Assembly: GCA_016933575.1 (NCBI GenBank)
Contig: JAFGAR010000064.1
Span: 1-64,000, forward strand
Source of the DNA: Candidatus Thorarchaeota archaeon
GTDB taxonomy: Archaea > Asgardarchaeota > Thorarchaeia > Thorarchaeales > Thorarchaeaceae
Direction: 5' to 3'
Length of the DNA: 64,000 nucleotides
Shown here: positions 8,247 to 14,269 of the stretch, in pieces
Layout: each line of letters starts with the position of its first letter
How positions within the stretch are numbered: the stretch's first letter is position 1
Notes under the pieces: model-generated
What the model was told of the DNA's origin: nothing
Database searches by the model: none
What the model saw: only the letters and a program-made list of their open reading frames with translations
Program-made: the position numbers and the translations under genes

Positions 8247-8648
8247 GTGGAAATAATGATTTGGTTACCTATTGGAATTGCATTAGCAATTGCATGCTTT
8301 CTGTTTTTTGGGTATGCCTTTGCACGGGGGGTTGCTGTAATAGCTGACCAAAGAAGGGGTTTAAGTCGTGAGATTGCGGGATTTTCAAAGGTATATGTGC
8401 TAGCAATGAAACGGATATCAACTGAGATTGTGTTCTACTTACTCCTTTTTGTCCTACCAGTTATTAGTGTATTTTTACCTGGAATGATAATTGCACCAGA
8501 AGAATCAATCCAACTAGTCTTTGATAACTGGTACGCCTTTATTGCATTAGTTGTTTTTGCATTTGCATTCCCACTTTGCATGAAGCCTACAGGCGAAGAG
8601 AAAGACGAGTTTGAATTTGAAGACTCTAGAATTCATAACAATAACTAG
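8247..8648 (+). CDS. Array 'small' membrane protein (133 aa)
   Basis: I prefer the GTG at 8247 over the GTG at 8238 because AGAGGTGA then falls five to six bases upstream and the start context matches that of 4921 (both products begin M-E-I). Helix 1 is at residues 5-25, followed by a basic loop (A-D-Q-R-R-G-L-S-R-E) and helices at about residues 57-75 and 88-105. The acidic, Asn-rich tail ends two bases before the next head-end repeat. Partner of the large gene at 7391. Function unknown. Confidence 0.7.
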   Translation: MEIMIWLPIGIALAIACFLFFGYAFARGVAVIADQRRGLSREIAGFSKVYVLAMKRISTEIVFYLLLFVLPVISVFLPGMIIAPEESIQLVFDNWYAFIALVVFAFAFPLCMKPTGEEKDEFEFEDSRIHNNN

Positions 8649-8649
8649 A

Positions 8650-8963
8650 ACCATCCAGCTCCAGCGGTACTCAGCTGACGCCATGAACGACATGCGGTCC
8701 ACGACATCAATCACTACGCTGACCAGAATACACTGAAGCCGGAACCGGAGGTGATGGATGGGACTAGCGATTCTCAGAACGCTGTGAATCATGTTGGAAT
8801 CAATCAATTCACAGATAACATTGAAAGTGATGTTGTGGTCTGCTATAGATTGGTGGCGAGATCTTCATCCCTTTTCAAGATGGAGAGCATTCTTATGATG
8901 ATGGATATATCAGAAGAGATGAATTCAAATCTCCAAAGGATTATATCTGGATATGGCGGATAG
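8650..8963 (+). pseudogene. Frameshifted array 'large' gene with head-end repeat copy 3
   Basis: Bases 8650-8761 are a degenerate head-end repeat. The D-M-R codons are followed by a one-base deletion relative to copies 1 and 2, so the linker (A-D-Q-N-T-L-K-P-E-P-E) is in another frame. Further on, one frame reads W-S-A-I-D-W-W-R-D-L-H-P at about 8836-8871, the counterpart of the W..W-W-P..H motif, and soon stops. At least two frameshifts are needed to join these parts. No membrane domain follows; hicB begins 19 bases later. An open frame from 8751 of 70 codons crosses these parts and is probably not a gene. Confidence 0.65.
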
Positions 8964-8982
8964 ATTTGTGGAAGTGTAGAGT

Positions 8983-9201
8983 ATGAGCAAACTCAACTTA
9001 CCTATTCTTGTCGAGGTCGACGAGGATGGCGTCTATATCGTGAGTTGCCCCGTGTTCAAAGGATGCCACTCATACGGAGAAACTATTGATGAGGCTCTGG
9101 AAAATCTGAGAGAGGTCATTGATATGTGCCTTGAAGGTGAAGAGGTGGCTAGTTTGAACCAATTCATTGGATTCCGAGAGATAGAAATTACTATTCCGTA
9201 G
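8983..9201 (+). CDS. hicB: HicB-family antitoxin
   Basis: The 72-residue protein has the HicB partial RNase H-like fold sequence: L-P-I-L-V-E-V-D-E-D-G-V-Y-I-V, then C-P-V-F-K-G-C-H-S-Y-G-E-T-I-D-E-A-L-E-N-L and E-V-I-D-M-C-L. HicB proteins neutralise the HicA toxin and usually repress their own operon. There is no added C-terminal DNA-binding domain, so any repressor role would need another contact. Start ATG 8983 follows GGAAGTG. hicA starts about 50 bases after the stop. The pair lies between two broken array genes. Confidence 0.85.
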   Translation: MSKLNLPILVEVDEDGVYIVSCPVFKGCHSYGETIDEALENLREVIDMCLEGEEVASLNQFIGFREIEITIP

Positions 9202-9251
9202 GAATCTTTCTAGTGGCTCTCTTTTTTATATTGCTTTCAGGTGGCGCAATC

Positions 9252-9491
9252 ATGTCACGACTTCCTGCTATCGAAGGTCAACAACTGGTCAAAGTACTAC
9301 AGAGGCTTGGATTTGTGATCGTTCGTACAAAGGGGTCTCATGTACGGATGAGAGCAGAGGATGGAAGAGTGACAACAGTTCCTATCCACGCTAAGAAGAT
9401 TTTGCCAAAGGGTCTCCTTAGAAAGATTATTCGAGAAGATTTGAAAATGGAACTCAACGAGTTTATTGATATCTTCTTCGAGCTGAAATAG
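9252..9491 (+). CDS. hicA: HicA-family mRNA interferase toxin
   Basis: HicA toxins are small double-stranded-RNA-binding-fold proteins that cleave mRNA. The product (79 aa from ATG 9252) begins M-S-R-L-P-A-I-E-G-Q-Q-L-V-K-V-L and has the family core G-F-V-I-V-R-T-K-G-S-H-V-R-M with the catalytic His, then V-P-I-H-A-K-K-I-L-P-K-G-L-L-R-K-I-I-R. I chose ATG 9252 over the in-frame start at 9213 because HicA proteins begin this way. Order here is antitoxin first, as in part of the family. Confidence 0.88.
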   Translation: MSRLPAIEGQQLVKVLQRLGFVIVRTKGSHVRMRAEDGRVTTVPIHAKKILPKGLLRKIIREDLKMELNEFIDIFFELK

Positions 9492-9516
9492 ATGTCATAC
9501 ATCAAACCTCCTGTGT

Positions 9517-9750
9517 AACCTGCGCCTCCACACGGTCAACCTCTACGCTGACCAGGACACCCTGGTGCCGGAGCCGGAGGAGGCAGATGGGACTCCAGAA
9601 GGAATTTTGACGAGTAGTGATTTTGAAATCGCTGAAAATGCTTACGAATCTTCAAATTCACTGTATGCAATAACTTGGACATTGATTAATTTTTGACCTG
9701 TTTCATTACACCAATTACTTTCAGAGATTGCATCTACCATCGGTTCGTAG
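9517..9750 (+). pseudogene. Array 'large' gene remnant with nonsense mutation, head-end repeat copy 4
   Basis: Bases 9517-9604 repeat the head end and linker (L-R-L-H-T-V-N-L-Y-A-D-Q-D-T-L-V-P-E-P-E-E-A-D-G), including the trailing ACTCCAGAAGGA shared with copy 1. The frame continues to I-T-W-T-L-I-N-F, then TGA at 9694-9696, then P-V-S-L-H-Q. The partial gene at position 3 has L-I-N-F-W-P at this place, so the stop replaces the conserved Trp, consistent with TGG to TGA. The frame ends at tandem stops at 9748. There is no start codon of its own. Confidence 0.7.
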
Positions 9751-10061
9751 TAATAAACGATCTATCGAAGGCATTCTTTACTGTTCTCTTTGCCATTCTA
9801 TTCTATCTTAATAAGGACACAAATGAAACTAATGAACAGGGTATTCACGGGTACGCAATTCTCCTCGAGTCTTCGATGAGAAAGGTAGATAGACCTGAGG
9901 CAGTCCTCCGTCGGACAGTCAATAGAATGATTCAGAGGGGAAAACCATCAAAGGACAAGATACTAGACATCCTTGAATATTTCATTGATCAGAATGATGA
10001 AGTAGGCAAAGAAGCAAAGATGCTCTGGGATGAGTTGAACTCTGAAGAAACAGCAATTTGA
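9693..10061 (+). CDS. Uncharacterised protein, possible remnant of an array 'small' gene
   Basis: The frame is open from TTG 9693 (122 codons), but this start overlaps the pseudogene; a later start such as ATG 9875 (M-R-K-V-D-R-P-E) is possible. It has one hydrophobic segment (F-F-T-V-L-F-A-I-L-F-Y-L) and then a charged helical tail. The tail (I-L-D-I-L-E-Y-F-I-D-Q-N-D-E-V-G-K-E-A-K) resembles the tail of the partner at 6806 (F-L-E-Y-L-S-S-R-D-D-R-L-G-E-I-A-R-E). It may be the decayed partner of the last cassette. Function unknown. Confidence 0.4.
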   Translation: MTCFITPITFRDCIYHRFVVINDLSKAFFTVLFAILFYLNKDTNETNEQGIHGYAILLESSMRKVDRPEAVLRRTVNRMIQRGKPSKDKILDILEYFIDQNDEVGKEAKMLWDELNSEETAI

Positions 10062-10200
10062 AACATTCCGTTACAGCTGTATGTAAGTTGTATGCGTAAA
10101 AGCAACTGAAATGGGTATTTAGGGCATCCTAATCAACAAGCTTCATATGGCCTCGCTGAGAGGACTCTGGTAGATGAGCTATACATGAGGTCTGATTCTT

Positions 10201-11499
10201 TTGTCAGTTGCACCAGTCCTGCTTCCAAAAGGGAGCACTTCAGATGTAATAGAGACTAGAAGACATGAGATACTTGGCCTCAACGGAAGACTCTGGCGCT
10301 TAGCGCTTGTTGCTGGAATTGCTCAACTCTCAGTGAGTATCTGGACTTGGCAATTTGCTATTTTTTTGGACACTTTTCTGAATCCTTGGGACATAGGTTT
10401 GACCTTTACTATAGGTACACTTGCAGCATTGGTAGGCTATCCAATCTCTGGTGCGTTGGCTGATGTTGTTGGCAGAAAGAAGACTATGATTTTTTCTTTT
10501 ATTCCCTTGTGTCTTGGTCTCTTCATGCTTTACATCATTCCCGTTTGGCCTTACGTTGTTGCATCCTATGGCCTTACACAATTCGGTTGGAGCTTCATCA
10601 TTATTATCACGAGAGCAATGCCCGCAGATGAGATTGCTAGAGAGCATATGATGGATTCGACCAAGAAATTCACGATGGTGTTAATGCCTGCGTTTCTAAT
10701 GGATGGAATCAGCCCGATTCTTGCTGTGTTGCTAATCCAATCTGGTTCTAGTCTTAGCTATCTATTGCTTATTGGCGCAGTCGCCGGAATCGTTGCACTG
10801 CTTCTTACTGTATTATTTGTACAAGAGACCTTGCATCCCGAGACAAAGAGAAAAGCTCGGTTGGAACCTAAGGTCTCTATTAGGAAACTTGGACAGAAGT
10901 TTTGGTACTTTACTGGAGGAATGGTCGGATACTATCTTGCATGGGGTCTAGCAATTCCATACCTAGGCCCCCTGAGTGTAGACGCATGGGGTATTGATGT
11001 TTCAATATATGGTCTAACATGGAGTGCTTTTTCATTATCAACTGTTCTGTTGATGTATGGGCTGAGTAGCTTTGCAGATAGAGGCCGTAGAAGAGCTCTG
11101 ATTGTAGGTCTCGCTGCTAATGGACTGATTATGATATTATTCGGTATAGGGTCTGGTGTCTTGACCATGTTTGCTCTGAACATTCTCTGGGCTGGTCCAA
11201 TTGTGGTATGGATTGGTGTTGAACGAAGCCTAGCAATAGATGGTGTTGCAGATCAATTCAAAGGTCGAGCCTTAGCAACCTATCAATTGATTACTAGTAT
11301 CACGGGTCTCATCGCCACGCCTGCAGGAGCCTTGATCTGGGAGATCACATCCAGTTTGAGATTTCTCTGGATTCTCTCCGGATTGCTGGCTTTACTCTCA
11401 CTATCAATAATCTACTGGAGTATCTATTACAAACCAAGACCTGATATCACATCAAATGTTAAGATCAGACGTAAGAGAGTTGTACAAAGTCGAATATAA
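10201..11499 (+). CDS. MFS transporter (432 aa)
   Basis: A twelve-helix major facilitator superfamily carrier of the cytoplasmic membrane. The loop between helices 2 and 3 has G-A-L-A-D-V-V-G-R-K-K-T, the MFS signature, at about residues 84-95, and the second half carries a related S-S-F-A-D-R-G-R-R-R. The start is TTG 10201, with GAGGT about nine bases upstream; no better in-frame start is seen. The substrate cannot be read from the sequence. It is a single gene after the accessory array, convergent with the alkyltransferase gene at 11526. Confidence 0.85.
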   Translation: MSVAPVLLPKGSTSDVIETRRHEILGLNGRLWRLALVAGIAQLSVSIWTWQFAIFLDTFLNPWDIGLTFTIGTLAALVGYPISGALADVVGRKKTMIFSFIPLCLGLFMLYIIPVWPYVVASYGLTQFGWSFIIIITRAMPADEIAREHMMDSTKKFTMVLMPAFLMDGISPILAVLLIQSGSSLSYLLLIGAVAGIVALLLTVLFVQETLHPETKRKARLEPKVSIRKLGQKFWYFTGGMVGYYLAWGLAIPYLGPLSVDAWGIDVSIYGLTWSAFSLSTVLLMYGLSSFADRGRRRALIVGLAANGLIMILFGIGSGVLTMFALNILWAGPIVVWIGVERSLAIDGVADQFKGRALATYQLITSITGLIATPAGALIWEITSSLRFLWILSGLLALLSLSIIYWSIYYKPRPDITSNVKIRRKRVVQSRI

Positions 11500-11525
11500 C
11501 GGTAAATTGAGAATTACAACTATGG

Positions 11526-11885
11526 TCAGAAGACAATATCTTTCATCATCTTGACTTTGCCGTTTTCGATCGGTACACCCTCTTCTATGCAGTGTTGGCG
11601 TCTTCCTGAGGCTCGATTCGGGTCGCCTCCAAAACTTCCATCCTCCTTTACGACACGATGACATGCAACTACAGGAAAGAGGGGATTTTTGTGTAACGAG
11701 TTGGCTACTGCTCGATAGGCCTTGGGTTTTCCAATCATCATGGCAACCCTTCCATACGTACTTACCTTTCCCTTTGGAATTCGAAATGTAGCTGCATAGA
11801 CCTTACTGTCGAATTCAGTATATCCTTGAATCTCCAGAGTAGCTCGTCTAACATCATCCTCTGTCTTGATCTTGTTGAGGTCCAT
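11526..11885 (-). CDS. ogt: O6-alkylguanine-DNA alkyltransferase, short form (119 aa)
   Basis: Removes alkyl groups from O6 of guanine by transfer to an active-site Cys. The protein has K-V-Y-A-A-T-F-R-I-P-K-G-K-V-S-T-Y-G, the helix-turn-helix with the arginine finger region (Y-R-A-V-A-N-S-L), and V-V-A-C-H-R-V-V as the active site. The usual P-C-H-R-V has Ala for Pro. The Cys is kept, so this is not a Trp-type alkyltransferase-like protein. Only the C-terminal catalytic domain is present; the N-terminal domain of longer enzymes is missing, as in many short archaeal and bacterial forms. Confidence 0.88.
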   Translation of the reverse strand: MDLNKIKTEDDVRRATLEIQGYTEFDSKVYAATFRIPKGKVSTYGRVAMMIGKPKAYRAVANSLHKNPLFPVVACHRVVKEDGSFGGDPNRASGRRQHCIEEGVPIENGKVKMMKDIVF

Positions 11886-12045
11886 TATGTATCCTCCACA
11901 TTAGTTCGATAGAGGTGAAACCATCGATATTGAATATGGCTCTTTCACTCACTGCATCCGAGTGTGTTTACCACCTATGACGATGGAATCTTGGGAAAGA
12001 GAGATAAGGCTGAAGGACTATCAGAGAAACGAAAGAGGGTGTTAG

Positions 12046-12495
12046 ATGAGCGAGACCATTGAACCCATCAAGATTAAGAGCATCCTAGTAGCAGTGGATG
12101 GTTCGGCACATTCTGAGAAGGCAGTACGATATGCGTGCGCTATGGGTCCTCCTCTTGGTGCAGAAGTCGTCCTGCTTCATGTAGTTCCTATGGTTGTGTC
12201 AGCAACTCCGTATCATGATACGGTTTCTGATCAGCCATTCATTTCACTCCAGAATCTTGGAGAGGATATTCTAGAGCGCGCAAAGAAACTAGCTAATCGA
12301 TGCGGCTGTGAGGTTGTTGATATGATATCGCATGGAGACCCTGCAGCTCAGATCATTGATATCGCAAGTGAGCGGGGCGTAGATATCATCATCATTGGTT
12401 CAAGAGGACTTAGTGGGATTAAGAGACTATTCACGGGTTCAATCAGTGACAAGGTCTCGAAGAGTGCATCGTGTCCTGTGATGATTATTCGTTAG
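12046..12495 (+). CDS. Universal stress protein, UspA family
   Basis: A 149-residue single-domain Usp with an N-terminal I-L-V-A-V-D-G-S-A-H-S-E-K-A strand-loop-helix. It has the ATP-binding pattern G-x2-G-x9-G-S at about residues 118-132 (G-S-R-G ... T-G-S), placing it with the nucleotide-binding Usp proteins. The C-terminal strand is C-P-V-M-I-I-R. Start ATG 12046 follows GAGGGTG. The gene ends 12 bases before the ASKHA-domain gene, so the two are probably cotranscribed. Specific role unknown; Usps generally act in stress or as ATP-dependent adaptors. Confidence 0.9.
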   Translation: MSETIEPIKIKSILVAVDGSAHSEKAVRYACAMGPPLGAEVVLLHVVPMVVSATPYHDTVSDQPFISLQNLGEDILERAKKLANRCGCEVVDMISHGDPAAQIIDIASERGVDIIIIGSRGLSGIKRLFTGSISDKVSKSASCPVMIIR

Positions 12496-12507
12496 TAGAA
12501 TAAACTC

Positions 12508-13788
12508 ATGGGATGTTTTCTGTTGCCCGGGTCTAACGACTATGGAATCGCTGTGGATATTGGTACGACAAATATTACATTTTATCTCGTCAGACTTAAT
12601 AATAATCATATAGAGAATCGTCTACTGATGAGAAATCCTCAAAGCTTTTTTGGAGCTGATGTGATTTCCCGAATTAGGCACTCATTGGTAAGCCATCAAC
12701 ATAAATTAGAACTTGTTGAGTCAATCCGAGAAGTAGTAGAGCGAGGTGTTGAAGGTCTCCTAGAGGAAGTTGATGTTAGACCTTCCCGAGTTTCGGATGT
12801 TGTGATAGTTGGTAACACTGTCATGCACCATCTGTTCTTTGATCTCTCTCTTGATTCTCTCACGCGACCTCCCTATCAGGCATCCGATAAGAAAGCTATT
12901 CATATAGATGCCTCCAATATTGGACTTGATATCCTGCAAAAAGCAGAATGCTATTCTCCTCCCGTTGTTGAGTCATTTATCGGTCCGGATGCAATTGCAG
13001 TCCTTATTGCGAGTAACTATTTGGATGAAAGATCAAATCAGATAGTGATAGATGTAGGAACTAATACTGAGATATCAGTCATTACTCCTAAAGGGATATG
13101 GATTGTATCAGCAGCATCTGGACCGGCCTTTGAAGGAATGGCTATTGATTGCGGAATCGGAGGAGAGATTGGAGCTATCAATAAAGTGAGTGTAGACTCG
13201 AAGACTTACAGACCAATGATATCCGTTATCGGTAACAGTCGTCCTCGCGGGATTTGTGGAACAGGTGCTGTATCTGCTATGGCATCAATGCTTGATGCTA
13301 ATTTGTTACTCCCTCACGGTTCGCTAAATAGAGATCTCAATTCAAAATGGCTGTCTTTCGACGGCAGCATTGCAAGGTACATCCTTGAATTTCCTGACAA
13401 CACGACAACTGGTAGTGCTATCTATTTAGCTCAAACTGACATTCGTATGCTTCAACAGTCCAAGGCTGCAATTCGTGGAGCTATAGAGGTTGTTCTCATG
13501 GAGGCAAATACAAAATCTTCAGAACTCACTGCTCTATTTCTTACTGGTGTGTTTGGTTCAGACCTTCAGATCGAGGATGCCTATCGTATTGGCATGTTCC
13601 CACACTTCAAGGGAATTCGCATTCAGCAGACTCCACGAGGAGCTGTAGATGGAGCAGCAATTCTTCTTAAGAGTGAGAACAGACTTCTCGCAGAGAGTCT
13701 CGTCGAAGAACTCAATTATATAGAACTCACCGAAAATGAAGATTTCAAGAGAATGTACTTGGAATCATTTCCCTTTCCTAATAGATGA
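12508..13788 (+). CDS. ASKHA-domain protein related to corrinoid reductive activators (DUF4445-like), no ferredoxin domain
   Basis: The 426-residue protein has the actin-like ATPase signature of the RACo/RamA group: A-V-D-I-G-T-T-N at residues 15-22, G-N-T-V-M-H-H near 108, F-I-G-P-D-A near 158, I-D-V-G-T-N-T-E near 189 and a late G-x-F-G-S-D motif. RACo and RamA reductively activate corrinoid proteins using ATP, and normally carry an N-terminal 2Fe-2S domain. Here the protein begins directly before the ASKHA domain and has no Cys cluster, so an external electron donor or a different role is likely. It follows uspA and overlaps coaD convergently by 11 bases. Confidence 0.8.
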   Translation: MGCFLLPGSNDYGIAVDIGTTNITFYLVRLNNNHIENRLLMRNPQSFFGADVISRIRHSLVSHQHKLELVESIREVVERGVEGLLEEVDVRPSRVSDVVIVGNTVMHHLFFDLSLDSLTRPPYQASDKKAIHIDASNIGLDILQKAECYSPPVVESFIGPDAIAVLIASNYLDERSNQIVIDVGTNTEISVITPKGIWIVSAASGPAFEGMAIDCGIGGEIGAINKVSVDSKTYRPMISVIGNSRPRGICGTGAVSAMASMLDANLLLPHGSLNRDLNSKWLSFDGSIARYILEFPDNTTTGSAIYLAQTDIRMLQQSKAAIRGAIEVVLMEANTKSSELTALFLTGVFGSDLQIEDAYRIGMFPHFKGIRIQQTPRGAVDGAAILLKSENRLLAESLVEELNYIELTENEDFKRMYLESFPFPNR

Positions 13789-14266
13789 GTTCCTCATTTT
13801 CGAAGTTTTCACCACTTCGAATTCTTGAAGATGATAATGGTCTACCATCTTGAGTTCTGACCATGGGTATGATTACTATATGGAACCTTCGCAATCCATT
13901 ATCGATTCTCAATTGATTGATGTCGAATGCATTCTGGACAACTCCAATCTCATCAGAAACAATCAATGCTTCTAAGTCTTCCATTGTATCGCCACCTCCC
14001 TCTCTCGTATTTATTGGAAAGATAGAGGCTCTTTGAATATCACATTCATCCTTGAGGAAGTCTTCAATCTGGCAATATCTCTCCTCGTATGATTGGATTA
14101 TTTCTCTGTTAGTCTTGAATCTCAACATATGATCAGTGGTGAGACCGATGGCAACAGACCTGCCCAATTTGAAAGCTGTACGCATGATGTGTTTATGCCC
14201 TTCGTGCAACCTGTCAAAGGTGCCAGCAAAGACGACCTTGTTGTATAACCAATGGTCGTCTTCCAT
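13778..14266 (-). CDS. coaD: Phosphopantetheine adenylyltransferase, archaeal type
   Basis: Transfers AMP from ATP to 4'-phosphopantetheine in coenzyme A synthesis. The 162-residue cytidylyltransferase-fold protein has A-G-T-F-D-R-L-H-E-G-H-K with the catalytic H-E-G-H at residues 21-24 and the S-S-S-R-I-R motif at about 145-150. The archaeal/eukaryotic PPAT features are visible in the T-R-E-G-G-G-D-T and I-V-S-D-E loops. It starts 3 bases after the stop of the M28 peptidase gene on the same strand, so the two form an operon. The pairing has no obvious pathway logic. Confidence 0.88.
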   Translation of the reverse strand: MEDDHWLYNKVVFAGTFDRLHEGHKHIMRTAFKLGRSVAIGLTTDHMLRFKTNREIIQSYEERYCQIEDFLKDECDIQRASIFPINTREGGGDTMEDLEALIVSDEIGVVQNAFDINQLRIDNGLRRFHIVIIPMVRTQDGRPLSSSRIRSGENFENEELIY

Positions 14267-14269
14267 TAG

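Noticed and set aside
8751..8963. A separate 70-residue gene
   Set aside because: Its sequence crosses the head-end repeat and the frameshifted W-W motif, so it is better explained as part of the decayed large gene.
5938..9604. CRISPR or other short interspersed repeat array
   Set aside because: The repeats are few, about 90-135 bp long, lie in frame within coding sequence and have spacings of hundreds to more than a thousand bases.
10062..10200. Possible attachment site or end of a mobile element at the right border of the array
   Set aside because: No integrase, transposase, tRNA or terminal repeat was seen at either side, so no mobile element can be supported.
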